Part shown: in pieces, positions 44,932 to 54,450 of the stretch
How the letters are laid out: the number at the start of each line of letters is the position of its first letter
How positions within the stretch are numbered: the stretch's first letter is position 1
From: Paracoccus sediminicola
GTDB taxonomy: Bacteria > Pseudomonadota > Alphaproteobacteria > Rhodobacterales > Rhodobacteraceae
Direction of reading: 5' to 3'
DNA length: 64,000 nt
NCBI RefSeq assembly: GCF_027912835.1
Contig: NZ_CP115769.1
Span: 62,001-126,000, forward strand
The notes under the pieces: generated by a model
Databases searched by the model: none
What the model saw: only the letters and a program-made list of their open reading frames with translations
What the model was told of the DNA's origin: nothing
Position numbers and translations under genes: made by a program

Positions 44932-47042
44932 GTCGCGTCCTTTCCAGTGTTGGCGTCGGCAAATCTCCCGCCCTGATCCGCAAGCCGGTCCAGCAGCGGC
45001 GAGATTTGCCAGAAATAGGGGTCTTCGGCGGCAAAGCGGGCGATGTCGGCGCGGATCGGGTCCAGCCCCTGCGCGTCGGCCCAGTGCATCGGCCCGCCCT
45101 TCCAGCGCGGAAAGCCGTAGCCATGCAGCAGCACCACGTCGATGTCCGAGGCGCGGGCGGCGATGCCTTCCTCCAGGATCCTGGCGCCTTCATTCACCAT
45201 TGCCGCCATGTAGCGAGACTGGATCTCCTCGGGCGTGAAGCTGCGCGGGGTAATCCCTAGCTCGCGGCGGATGCCGTCCAGCATCTCTGCAATCTCGGGG
45301 TCGGGGCGGCCCTGCAGGGACTGGTCGTCATAGATGTAATAGCCGCGCCCGGTCTTGCGGCCTAGACGTCCCGCCTCGACCAGCCGGTCGGCGAAGACCG
45401 GCACCCGCTCACGCGCATCGCGGGTGGGCGCCTTCCGCTGCCGGGTGGCATAGCCGATGTCCAGCCCGGCAAGGTCGCCCACCTGATAGGGACCCATCGG
45501 GAAGCCGAAGCCGACAATCGCTTGATCGACGTCGTAAGGCGAGGCGCCGTCCAGCACCATGTGGTCGGCCGCCGTGCGATAGGCCAATAGCATCCGGTTG
45601 CCGATGAAGCCGTCGCAAACGCCCGAGCGCACGCCGATCTTGCCCATCCGCTTGGCCAGCGCAAAGGCGGTCGCCACCACGTCCGGGGCAGTGCAGTCCG
45701 CCACGACAATCTCCAGCAGCCGCATCACGTTGGCGGGCGAGAAGAAATGCAGCCCGATGACGTCCTGCGGGCGCGCGGTCGCCTGCGCGATCAGGTTCAC
45801 GTCCAGATACGACGTATTCGTCGCCAGCACCGCGCCGGGACGGCAGATGCCGTCCAGGGTGCGGAACACCTCGCGCTTGACGTCCAGATCCTCGAACACC
45901 GCCTCGATCACCAGATCGACCTGTGCCAGCGGGTCATAGCTTGCGACGGCGCGGAAGGCCTGCGACAGCATCTGGTCGCGCGCCTCGGCCGCCAGCTTGC
46001 CGCGCTTGACGGCGCCGTCCAGCATCCGGCCGATGCCAGCGGCGGCCTTGTCGGCCGAGGCCGCATCCCGTTCAACCAGCGTCACGTCCAGCCCTGCGGT
46101 CAGCGCCGCCGCCGCGATGCCTTGGCCCATGGTGCCGCCGCCGATGATGCCGACGCGGTCCAGACGGCGCGGGCTGACACCCTTCAGGTCGTCCTGCTGC
46201 GCGGCGCGGCGTTCGGCGAAAAAGGCGTGGATCAGGGCCGCGCGCTCGGGCGTCTGCATCAGGTCGGTGAAGGCGCGGCGCTCCAGCGCCATGCCTTCGG
46301 CAAAGGGCAGCGCCAGACCTTCGACGATGGTGTCCAGCGCGCGCATCGGGGCGACCTGCCCGCGCGCGGATTTCGCCACCTTTCGGCGCGCGTCCTCGAC
46401 CGCCGCCGCGTCCACCGTGGGGGCGTCGGCCTGCGCCAGACGGCGCGGCCCCGCGCCCTGACCCAGCAGCCGCCGCGCCTCGGCCGCGCCCGCCTTAACG
46501 GGGGCAGTCGCGTCGGCCAGGGTGTCGATCAGCCCCAGTTCCAGCGCGCGGTCCGCGCCGATCTGACGGCCAGAAGTGACAAGCTCGATCGCCGCCTCGA
46601 CCCCGACGACGCGCGGCAGGCGCTGGGTGCCACCGGCGCCGGGCAGCAGGCCCAGCGTGACTTCGGGCAGGCCCATCCGGGTGCCCGGCACCGCGACGCG
46701 GTAATGGGCGCCCAAGGCGACCTCTAGCCCGCCGCCCAGAACCGTGCCGTGCAGCGCCGCGACCACGGGCTTGTCCGAAGCCTCGATGGCGGCGACGACA
46801 TCGGGCAAGCCAGGCGGCACCGGCGGCTTGCCGAATTCCGAGATATCGGCCCCGGCAATGAAGGTCCGGCCGGCGCAGAACAGCACTGCGATCCGCGCCT
46901 CGGGGTCTTGGGCCAGGCGGTCGATGGCCTCGGCCAGCCCTTGCCGGACGGCCGCGGACAGCGCGTTGACAGGCGGGTCGTCGACCTCGATAAAGCCGAT
47001 CTCGCCCTCGCGGCGATAGGTGACGGGGGTCGGTTCAGCCAT
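44928..47042 (-). CDS. Fused enoyl-CoA hydratase/3-hydroxyacyl-CoA dehydrogenase (PimF/FadJ-like)
   Basis: A 704-residue bifunctional beta-oxidation protein. N-terminal crotonase domain (about 1-190, [50 protein letters not shown]), then NAD-binding domain (about 295-475, [13 protein letters not shown]) and 3-hydroxyacyl-CoA dehydrogenase C-domain ([11 protein letters not shown]). It hydrates enoyl-CoA and oxidises the 3-hydroxy product. First enzyme gene after the IclR regulator. Confidence 0.93.
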
Positions 47043-47044
47043 GG

Positions 47045-47845
47045 TCAGGCCTCCATGCGGATCAGGCCGGGGGCCTGTCCTGTCAAGCGTTCCAGGGTGC
47101 GGACGGCGGTGGCGAGCTGCGGCCCGACCGCGCTCTCCATCCGCTCGATCGGGGCCTCGCGCGGCAACGCGCCGCAGGTGAATACCACTGGCTCGGCCAG
47201 ATTGCTGCTGCGGAAGGGCACCGAGACGGCGTTATAGGCGGCCGACGTCCCGCCGCCGGCGGGGGTCGAGACAAAGCCGCGCTGCGCCAGTTCGTCATGC
47301 GCCTGCGGCCGGTGGTCCATCATCGCGTGCAGCGCCTGCGCGTCCGGCAGAAGCTCGTCAGCTATGCGCTCGATCTCGGCCGGGCTGGTCGCGGCGATGA
47401 AGGCCCGCCAGGAGGAGAAGGGCTGCAAGGGAATCCGCTGCCCGACCTCGAGCCAGATCGAGGCCACGCGCCGCGGCCGCCAGGTGCGGATCAGCACCAG
47501 CTTGTCGGCGTCGCGCACCGCCAGCACGACCAGCGTCCCGGTATCGTCGGCCAGATCCTGCATCAGCTCATGCGCCGGCACCAGGAAGGACAGCGAGGCC
47601 GCCGCGACATGGCCCACCGCGACCAGCGTCGGCCCCGGCCGGAACCGGTCGTCGCGGGGCGACTGGACCAGATAGCCCAGCTCAAGCAAGGTGAAGGTCA
47701 GCCGCGAGACGGTCGATTTCGGCAGCCCCGTGCGCTGCGCGATCTCGGCATTGCTCAACCCGTCATCGGTGACGCGGAAGGCGCGCAGAACCGACAGCCC
47801 CCGGGCCAGGGTGGTCGCAAAGCGGGGATCGTTCTGCTCGGTCAT
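47045..47845 (-). CDS. IclR-family regulator
   Basis: A 266-residue regulator with an N-terminal winged HTH (LSNAEIAQRTGLPKSTVSRL) and a C-terminal GAF-like effector domain. Start at 47845. Sits between the TRAP and the beta-oxidation genes, all in one direction, so it probably controls the cluster in response to the acid or its CoA ester. A palindromic site lies upstream of the first gene, dctP. Confidence 0.9.
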   Translation of the reverse strand: MTEQNDPRFATTLARGLSVLRAFRVTDDGLSNAEIAQRTGLPKSTVSRLTFTLLELGYLVQSPRDDRFRPGPTLVAVGHVAAASLSFLVPAHELMQDLADDTGTLVVLAVRDADKLVLIRTWRPRRVASIWLEVGQRIPLQPFSSWRAFIAATSPAEIERIADELLPDAQALHAMMDHRPQAHDELAQRGFVSTPAGGGTSAAYNAVSVPFRSSNLAEPVVFTCGALPREAPIERMESAVGPQLATAVRTLERLTGQAPGLIRMEA

Positions 47846-47853
47846 CGCCTGCC

Positions 47854-49191
47854 TCACAAGCCGTTCGGGATCAGGGTCGAGATGGCGGGCACCAGGATCA
47901 GGATGGCCAGCACCACAATATCCATCGCCAGGAAGCGCATCACCCCGGCAAAGATCTGGTCCACGGTGATATCCCGCCCGGTGACGTTGCCGATGACAAA
48001 GACGTTCAGGCCCACAGGCGGCGTGATCAACCCGATTTCCAGCAGCTTGACCACGATCACCCCGAACCAGATCAGGTCCATGCCCAGATTGTCGACCATC
48101 GGGATCACGAAGGGCAAGGTCAGCACGATGATCCCCACCGGGTCGAGGAACATGCCCAGAAAGATATACAGCACCGAGATCGCCACCATCAGCAGCAGCG
48201 GCGACAGCCCGGCATCGGCCACCCATTGCGACACCATGCCCGCCGCCCCGGTCAGCGCGACGAAGGACACGAAGATCTTGGCGCAGGCGGCGATCAGGAA
48301 GATGGCGGCGGTCTGGATCAGGCTTTCGCGGATCGCGATCCACATGGACCGCAGGCTTAGCGAGCGTTCGGCGAAGCCGATCAGAATGGTCAGCAGGACG
48401 CTGACCGCCGCCGCCTCGGTCGCGGTGAAGATGCCGCCATAGATGCCGCCGATGATGACGGTGAACAGCACCAGCGCCGGCCAGGCCGACACCGCCGCCC
48501 GCAGCCGCGCCCCCCGGACCAGCGGCGTGGGGTCCACCGGCGCCGCGGACGGATCGCGCGACACCCACCAGAAGACGACGATGACATAGCCCCCCAGCGT
48601 CAGAAGACCGGGCAGGATGCCGGCCAGAAACAGCTTGCTGATCGAGGTCTCGGTAAAGATGCCATACAGGATGAACAGCACCGAGGGCGGGATCAGCGAC
48701 CCCAGCGTGCCCCCCGCCGCGACCGAGGCGGTGGCGAGCCGCGGGTTATAGCCCAGCCGCAGCATCTCCGGCACGCAGATCCGCCCCATGGTCGAGGCGC
48801 AGGCGATCGACGACCCCGAAATGGCCGAGAACCCGGCGCAGCCCATCAGCGAGGCGACGCTGACGCCCCCCGGCACCCGGCGTAGCCAGACATTGGCCGC
48901 GTCATAGATGCGGGTGGTGATGCCGGTGTGATAGGCGATGTTGCCCAGCGCCACGAAGAGCGGGATCATAGACAGGTCATAGGAGTGGATCAGCTCGAAA
49001 AAGCTGTTCACGACCATGGACGAGGTCGGGTTGATGGCGCGTTCCGGGGCAAAGCTGCCGCTGCGGAAGGCATAGATCAGGAAAGTGCCCACGGTCGCCA
49101 CGCCGGCCAGCACAAAGGCGATCGGCACGCGCAGCGCCAGCAGCACGATGACCATTCCGAAGGCGACAAGTCCGATGGTTGCTGGATCCAT
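47854..49191 (-). CDS. TRAP transporter large permease (DctM-like)
   Basis: A 445-residue inner-membrane protein with about 12 hydrophobic segments and the DctM signatures (GCAGFSAISGSSIACASTMG, PPSVLFILYGI, FLGMFLDPVGIIVLTLPFVIP, PPVGLNVFVI). It moves the substrate with Na+ once the binding protein delivers it. Adjoins dctQ by one base. Confidence 0.93.
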   Translation of the reverse strand: MDPATIGLVAFGMVIVLLALRVPIAFVLAGVATVGTFLIYAFRSGSFAPERAINPTSSMVVNSFFELIHSYDLSMIPLFVALGNIAYHTGITTRIYDAANVWLRRVPGGVSVASLMGCAGFSAISGSSIACASTMGRICVPEMLRLGYNPRLATASVAAGGTLGSLIPPSVLFILYGIFTETSISKLFLAGILPGLLTLGGYVIVVFWWVSRDPSAAPVDPTPLVRGARLRAAVSAWPALVLFTVIIGGIYGGIFTATEAAAVSVLLTILIGFAERSLSLRSMWIAIRESLIQTAAIFLIAACAKIFVSFVALTGAAGMVSQWVADAGLSPLLLMVAISVLYIFLGMFLDPVGIIVLTLPFVIPMVDNLGMDLIWFGVIVVKLLEIGLITPPVGLNVFVIGNVTGRDITVDQIFAGVMRFLAMDIVVLAILILVPAISTLIPNGL

Positions 49192-49192
49192 C

Positions 49193-49699
49193 TCAGACGG
49201 ACTCCTCTTCGGTGTGGGTGGTGACGGTCCCGGTGCGGCGCAGTTCCAGCGCGTCTTCCAGCGCGACCAGCGCCAGCCGGATCGTCATGATCACAAGGCC
49301 CAGAAGAAAGGCCAGCTTCATGGGCCAGCGCGGGATGCCCAGAAGCCCGTCATAGAACTCGTTCGACCGCCACGATCCGGCAAGGTTGCGCCAGCTGGCA
49401 TAGATCAGCGGCAGCACGGCCAGCAGCGCGATGATCCAGCCGAAAACGATCAGCCGGCCCCGCATCCGCGGCGACATGCGGTCGGTGACGAAGGTGACGG
49501 CGATATGGGCGCGGCTGGCCGTGGCCGCCGCCAGCGGAAAGACGATGGTGGGGATCATCAGCTCGCGGACGATGATGACGATGTCGGGCACGCTCCAGCC
49601 GAAGAACTGGCGGCCGATCACATTGGCGCTGATCGCCAGCGTCAGCGCCAGGGTCGAGACGACCGCGAATTCAAGCAGGATACGTTCGATGGCCTTCAT
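49193..49699 (-). CDS. TRAP transporter small permease (DctQ-like)
   Basis: A 168-residue protein with four membrane segments, the middle loop with WSVPDIVIIVRELMIPTIVFPLAAA. Partner of the large permease. A hairpin with a T run on this strand stands between the binding-protein gene and this one and may lower permease relative to binding protein. Confidence 0.88.
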   Translation of the reverse strand: MKAIERILLEFAVVSTLALTLAISANVIGRQFFGWSVPDIVIIVRELMIPTIVFPLAAATASRAHIAVTFVTDRMSPRMRGRLIVFGWIIALLAVLPLIYASWRNLAGSWRSNEFYDGLLGIPRWPMKLAFLLGLVIMTIRLALVALEDALELRRTGTVTTHTEEESV

Positions 49700-49768
49700 G
49701 GTCGCACCTCCGGGTCCGGTCGGACGGGTTCGATCAAGGGATGGCCGGGACCGATGGCGGTCGGGCCG

Positions 49769-49800
49769 GAAAACGGGCGCGCGTGGGGATCGGCGCGCCC
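49769..49800 (-). terminator. Intra-operon attenuator
   Basis: GGGCGCGC/GCGCGCCC 8-bp stem, followed on the minus strand by GTTTTCC. It sits in the 124-bp gap between dctP and dctQ, the usual place for partial termination that leaves more binding protein than permease. Confidence 0.6.
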
Positions 49801-49823
49801 GCTTCTGTCAGGTCAGGCGGGGC

Positions 49824-50879
49824 TTAGTTGGCCTTGGGCGCCCAGGGATAGCCCTGCTCGTCGCGCTGCTTGGTGTATTCCACGATCAGCGCGGTGTATT
49901 CGTCCACCAGCCCTTGACCGTCGAGACCCGCAGCATTCGCGCGCTCGATCCACTCGCCGACATATTTCTTGCCGCCTTCGGCCAGACGCGCGCGATCCTC
50001 GTCCGAGATCTTCAGGACTGGAGTGCCCTGATCTTCCAGAATCTTGACAGAGCGGGCGTTGGCGTCGGTCAGGATGCGGGCAAATTCATCGGCCAGCCCC
50101 TCGCCCGCGGTCATGATCGCGGTCTGCTGCTCGGGCGTCAGCGCGTCGAAGCTGTCCTTGTTCATCATGATGCCAAGGGCGCCGATCTGGCCGAAATCCA
50201 GCTCGGTATAGCTGTCGAAGACCTCGTCGAACTTCAGCGCCTCGACCAGATAGGGATAGGTCTGGGTGCAGTCGATCAGGCCCGTGTCCAGCCCCTGAAA
50301 CGCCTCGTAGACCGACATGTCGACCGGGGTCGCGCCAAGGTCGTGGAAAACCTTGCCATAGGCGCCGACGCCGCGGATCTTCAGACCCTTGACGTCGTCC
50401 AGCGACTCGATGGTCGCGCCCTTGCACCCGACCTGCACGGCCGATGTGGTATAGGTGCCGATATAGACCAGGTTCTGGCTGGCCAGGTTCTCCCTGATCT
50501 GCGCGTTCTCGCGCATCAGCTTGTCAGTGGCCTTCATTCCCACCCAAGGATCGGGGTTTGGAATCGGCAGGTCGGCCAGGCCATAGGCGATCATGTCCTG
50601 CGGAAAATAAACCCCAATGACCGAGCCCATGTCGGCGACACCATCCCGGATCGACTGAACGGCGACCTTCTCGGAAAACAGCGCGCCGCCCCAGTTCACG
50701 TCGATGGTGAGTTCGCCGTTTGTCCGTTCGGCGACCTGGTCGACGAACCACTGCGTGGCCTCGGCGCGCACGCCGCGGTTGGGACCGGCCTCGCCGTAGA
50801 TCAGCGTCATGGCCATCGCCGCGGACGAGGCCGAGCAGAGCAGGCCGAGGGTCAGGAAACTTGTCGTCAGAAAGCGCAT
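49824..50879 (-). CDS. TRAP transporter substrate-binding protein (DctP-like)
   Basis: A 351-residue periplasmic binding protein. Signal peptide MRFLTTSFLTLGLLCSASSA with cleavage after the AMA; the ATG at 50879 has GGAGGAGAATC upstream. Family blocks: GLKIRGVGAYGKVFHDLGATPV (the Arg that holds a carboxylate) and EAFQGLDTGLIDCTQTYPYLVEALKFDEVF. The conserved Arg fits a carboxylate ligand, consistent with a dicarboxylate for the pim-like enzymes. First gene of the cluster. Confidence 0.92.
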   Translation of the reverse strand: MRFLTTSFLTLGLLCSASSAAMAMTLIYGEAGPNRGVRAEATQWFVDQVAERTNGELTIDVNWGGALFSEKVAVQSIRDGVADMGSVIGVYFPQDMIAYGLADLPIPNPDPWVGMKATDKLMRENAQIRENLASQNLVYIGTYTTSAVQVGCKGATIESLDDVKGLKIRGVGAYGKVFHDLGATPVDMSVYEAFQGLDTGLIDCTQTYPYLVEALKFDEVFDSYTELDFGQIGALGIMMNKDSFDALTPEQQTAIMTAGEGLADEFARILTDANARSVKILEDQGTPVLKISDEDRARLAEGGKKYVGEWIERANAAGLDGQGLVDEYTALIVEYTKQRDEQGYPWAPKAN

Positions 50880-50894
50880 GATGATTCTCCTCCC

Positions 50895-50931
50895 GTTCCA
50901 ATTAGTAGCACATTGTGCCATACAATGGAAC
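50895..50931 (-). promoter_or_regulatory. Candidate IclR operator upstream of dctP
   Basis: Two nested inverted repeats: GTTCCA/TGGAAC (50895-50900 and 50926-50931) and CATTGT/ACAATG (50911-50916 and 50922-50927). They lie 15-50 bases before the dctP start. IclR-type regulators often use TGGAA-containing palindromes, so this may be the switch for the whole cluster. Confidence 0.5.
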
Positions 50932-51100
50932 AAACTTGCGTCGCCTCGAGAAAATTTGCGAGAGTGGCGCGGAGGCTTCGCAGAAAGGATAAAGAGTCGT
51001 GTTCAACTTGGCGGGAGAGGGCGTCGTCTTCATTTCCGGCCACGATGCCTGGCTCTACTGCGGCCGGCTGCGCACGCCCGCTGCCCGGACGCCCGCCTGA

Positions 51101-52531
51101 ATGCAGCCTTTTCCCCCGCCGGAACGCTCTGCCCGCACGTTGGTCGCACAGGGCTGCATCATCGTCGTCATTCTGGCGTCCCTTGCCGGCATCTTCATCC
51201 ACTCTGCCGCCATCGGCCTGACCGCCGGCGCGGCGCTGGCGGTCTTTCTTGTCCTGTGCTGGCGGCAGTTTACTATCGCCACGTGGTTGACCGTCGGCCT
51301 TTGCGCCCTGCTGCTGGCCGCGGCAATGGTGTGCGGCATCGACATTGAGACGCTGTCCCGGGGGCTTGAGCGGATGGCTTTCCTGGCAGCGCTGCTGGCG
51401 CTTCTGGGCGCGCTGCGGGTGGTTGCCTCGGAGGCACCCGAGGTCGTCCGCGCCGGACGCTATCTCACGACCCGCCCGCCCGGCCGGCGCTATCTGGCAA
51501 TGAACTTCGGCGGCCATGTCTTCGGCGTCCTGATCAATCTCGGCGGCATCGCGCTGCTGCTGGACATGACGCGGCGGTCGCTGGAGGAAACGAGCGCGCA
51601 TCTGCCCCCGGATTTGCGGGAATGGCGGCTGCGCCGGATAACGACAGCCGTGCTGCGCGGCTTTGCGCTGGCCCCGCTCTGGTCGCCCATCGGGCTTGGG
51701 TTGAACGCCCTGCTGCTGGCGATGCCCGAACTGGAATACGCCGACATCGGGCCTGCGGGGTTGCTGGCAGCGGCGCTGTTCCTTGCTTGGGGCTGGTTTC
51801 TGGACTGGGCGGGGGCGCCGCACATCCCGCTTACGTCGCGGGCAGCCCCTCGACCGGATGCCGCCGACCGGGGCGGGGTTGCGCTGCTGGTGATGCATGT
51901 GGCGCTGCTGGCTGGGCTGGTCTTCGGGCTGCACGCGGCCACCGGGCTGCAGTTCCAGCAGGCGCTGCTGATCGCCGTGCCGGGCTACAGCCTGGCTTGG
52001 GCGGCGCGGATCGGGCGCGGCGGTCCGGGCCGCGCGGGTGCCGCGATGCGCCGCGCCACCGCCGGGACGATCCGGCGCTTTCCCCTGGCCGCCGCCGAGA
52101 TCGGCGTCTTCGCCTCGGCGGGGCTTCTGTCGGTGCTGGCGCTGGAACTGCTGCCGATCGACCGGGTGCAGGCGCTGGTCGCCGCGCTGATCGGGGCCCC
52201 CTGGCAGATGGTCGTCCTGCTCAACCTCTCCATGTTCGCGCTGGCCACGGCAGGGGTGAACCCGATCATCACGGCCTCCGTCCTGGGCGGCCTCGTGACG
52301 CAACTGGACGTGCCGGGACTGAGCGATGCGGCCGCGGCGCTGTGCCTTGCGGGAACCTGGAGCTGCGTCATGGGCTTCACGCCGCTGATGACGACGGTGG
52401 TCTATGCCGGCGCATTGGTCGGACGGCCCGCGGCGGTCGTGGGCTTCCGCTGGAACGGGCTCTACTGCCTGTCAGGGCTGGCCCTGTGGACGATCGGGAT
52501 GGCGCTGCTCGTGCAATCGGGCCTGATGTGA
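51101..52531 (+). CDS. Polytopic membrane protein, possible transporter
   Basis: A 476-residue inner-membrane protein with about 11 hydrophobic segments and repeated Gly/Ala/Leu packing. A charged loop at about 245-262 (RAAPRPDAADRGG) splits it. ATG at 51101. The overall layout resembles members of the ion-transporter (CitT/ArsB-type) group, but no signature is clear. It diverges from dctP (170 bases between the starts) and may also be linked to the catabolic cluster. Confidence 0.7.
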   Translation: MQPFPPPERSARTLVAQGCIIVVILASLAGIFIHSAAIGLTAGAALAVFLVLCWRQFTIATWLTVGLCALLLAAAMVCGIDIETLSRGLERMAFLAALLALLGALRVVASEAPEVVRAGRYLTTRPPGRRYLAMNFGGHVFGVLINLGGIALLLDMTRRSLEETSAHLPPDLREWRLRRITTAVLRGFALAPLWSPIGLGLNALLLAMPELEYADIGPAGLLAAALFLAWGWFLDWAGAPHIPLTSRAAPRPDAADRGGVALLVMHVALLAGLVFGLHAATGLQFQQALLIAVPGYSLAWAARIGRGGPGRAGAAMRRATAGTIRRFPLAAAEIGVFASAGLLSVLALELLPIDRVQALVAALIGAPWQMVVLLNLSMFALATAGVNPIITASVLGGLVTQLDVPGLSDAAAALCLAGTWSCVMGFTPLMTTVVYAGALVGRPAAVVGFRWNGLYCLSGLALWTIGMALLVQSGLM

Positions 52532-52534
52532 GGC

Positions 52535-52851
52535 TCGCCCCCCTTTTCTTCTGCCACTTGGACAACGGCGCGATGGATGCTGGCGACCGAGGGCTGCGGA
52601 TCGAGAAGGGCCAGACCCTCGATCAGTTCGACCATCTCCTTCGGGAAGATGCGCGTCCCGGCTTCCGGCCGGATCGGACGTGCAGGGCCTGCCGGCCCAT
52701 CCGCCCGGTCGCGGGCCGGCCAGCGGCGCGCGGTCCGCATCGGGAGGCCCGCCCCGGCTGCCACCCTTGATGGTGGAGGTGCGGGCGCCGCAGGGCCATG
52801 CGGCGGGCGGCGTCCGCCCTGTCCGGCCCCATCCTCCGGTCCCTCCGTCAT
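52535..52851 (-). pseudogene. Mu/Tn552-type transposase, N-terminal fragment
   Basis: From the ATG at 52851 the minus strand reads GLPMRTARRW (HTH), then FPKEMVELIEGLALLDPQPSVASIHRAVVQVAEEKG, an N-terminal part of Mu/Tn552-type DDE transposases. It ends abruptly against the membrane-protein stop at 52531; the catalytic domain is absent. Probably the tail end of a transposon that also supplied the nearby resolvase. Confidence 0.7.
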
Positions 52852-52953
52852 GATGGTCTTCCCGTCCGCAAGGGGATGGTTCACCGGACGGTCTGAGAAT
52901 GCGGCGCGGCTCCCTGTAGATTTCTGCGTTTGATGGCGGAAGTCATTCTCATT

Positions 52954-52980
52954 TGATTGGTACGTTTATGGTATCATTGA
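52954..52980 (+). promoter_or_regulatory. Possible res site of the resolvase
   Basis: GATTGGTACGTTTATGGTATC has imperfect inverted halves (GGTAC and GTATC) and ATTGAT flanks. It lies 70-97 bases before the resolvase start, where a res subsite and promoter would be. Confidence 0.4.
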
Positions 52981-53050
52981 TGGGGCCTTTAGTGTTACAT
53001 TCGGGCACGGTCCGCTCTGTGCGCGGCCTCGTCATGACCAGGAGGCACCC

Positions 53051-53653
53051 ATGTCAGAGACCCGCATTGGCTACGCCCGCTGCTCGACCGACAAGCAGGA
53101 CCTCGCCGCGCAGCGGGTCGCGCTCCTCGATCTCGATGTGGCGGAAGACCGGATCTATACCGATCATGGCCTGACGGGCACCAACCGGGAGCGGCCGGGT
53201 CTCGCGCAGGCCCTGGCCGCAGTCCGTGAAGGCGACACGCTTGTCGTCCCGAAGCTCGACCGGCTGGCGCGGTCGGTCCCGGACGCCCGCGCCATCGCCG
53301 ACGAGTTGGCGACGCGCGGGGTCAAACTGGCATTGGGAGCATCGGTCCACGATCCGACCGATCCGATGGGCAGGATGTTCTTCAACATCCTGCCCACGTT
53401 CGCCGAGTTCGAGGCTGACCTGATACGCATGCGCACCAGGGAAGGCATGGCGGTTGCGCGCGCCAAAGGAAAGCTGAAGGGCAAGAAGCCCAAGCTCTCG
53501 GATCGCCGTCAGACGGAGTTGCGCCGCATGTATGACACGGGCGATTATTCGATCACCGATCTGGCGGAGCTGTTCGCCGTCTCGCGGCCGACCGTGTATC
53601 GCGTCCTGCAGCGGATACCGGGCGCCGATGGAGCCTCATCAGCCGCGCGGTAG
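53051..53653 (+). CDS. Serine resolvase/invertase
   Basis: A 200-residue small serine recombinase: catalytic Ser in RIGYARCSTDKQ (about 11), the conserved KLDRLARSVPDA block and the long E-helix, ending in a Hin-type HTH (YSITDLAELFAVSRPTVYRVLQRI). GACCAGGAGGCACCC precedes the ATG. Complete. A second, frameshifted copy lies at 63255-63834. Confidence 0.93.
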   Translation: MSETRIGYARCSTDKQDLAAQRVALLDLDVAEDRIYTDHGLTGTNRERPGLAQALAAVREGDTLVVPKLDRLARSVPDARAIADELATRGVKLALGASVHDPTDPMGRMFFNILPTFAEFEADLIRMRTREGMAVARAKGKLKGKKPKLSDRRQTELRRMYDTGDYSITDLAELFAVSRPTVYRVLQRIPGADGASSAAR

Positions 53654-54036
53654 AGGATCGTCACTGCGCCTGTGCAATAAGCGCCCCGCGGGCACGGCTA
53701 CGGCAACCCGAAGGGCGGGAACCGGAAGTTCGCTGCGGCGACAAGCCGATGGCTCAAAAAAGGTGGAAGCCGACATTCGGAGCGGACCAAGGTCGACGTT
53801 TGTTCTGCGCGACCGCAAGCCCGCTCCGAGCCCAAACTGACCGCGTTGGTCGTAGGAGGCTTCGCAGTGGCAGCATGGGCGTGCTTGTCGTGATCGGGCC
53901 CGAAGCCGACATTCATGCGGTTTGCGGCGAGAGTCCGGTTCGAGCCCAGATCGACCGTTGCTGCGCATCGCATGAATGTCCGTTTCCACCGCACTGGATC
54001 AGTTTAGAGGCGGACCCGCAGGTCCGCCCAAGTGAA
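53654..54036. other. 383-bp gap with no gene
   Basis: I see only short overlapping frames with no homology. The sequence repeats CCGACATTC and AAGTTCGCTGCGG motifs, the latter also present near 11851, which suggests scattered repeats rather than genes. Confidence 0.4.
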
Positions 54037-54450
54037 TCAACGCATGGCTTCGGTCAGCGCCTCGGTATCCTCGTAGAAGTGGTAAAGCGCGATTTTACCG
54101 TCCTCGACCCTCGTAATCAGGGCCCAATCGCTGACGAAAGGCCTGCCAGTCGCACGCACGGTGTGCGCCAGTGTGCCGTAGAGCGCGGCATGGGTCTCGT
54201 CTCCAAACGCCGCAATCACGTCGAAATCACCCGGCTCCAGTACCTCGGCAAAACCAGCGAAGAACGCGGCGGCGCCGTCATGGCCGGTGAATGTTCCGTG
54301 CATCGGATTGCCGGGATTACTTCGCGGATTGGTCGACACGAAGACCGCGTCGGGCGAAACTAGGGCCATGGCAGTTTCCATCGCATCTGAGAAGACCGCA
54401 GCGAGGAAGGCTTGGGTAACCTGGGCGGCGGATTGTGTTACATCGGTCAT
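54037..54450 (-). CDS. SnoaL-like (NTF2-fold) protein
   Basis: A 137-residue NTF2-like protein with the fold's usual cone of Phe/Trp and His residues (DAMETAMALVSPDAVFV, GHDGAAAFFAGF, DGKIALYHFYEDTEAL). Small ketosteroid-isomerase-like enzymes or ligand binders. Stop overlaps none; the neighbouring alcohol-dehydrogenase gene ends at the start (ATGA overlap), so the two form a unit. Confidence 0.82.
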   Translation of the reverse strand: MTDVTQSAAQVTQAFLAAVFSDAMETAMALVSPDAVFVSTNPRSNPGNPMHGTFTGHDGAAAFFAGFAEVLEPGDFDVIAAFGDETHAALYGTLAHTVRATGRPFVSDWALITRVEDGKIALYHFYEDTEALTEAMR

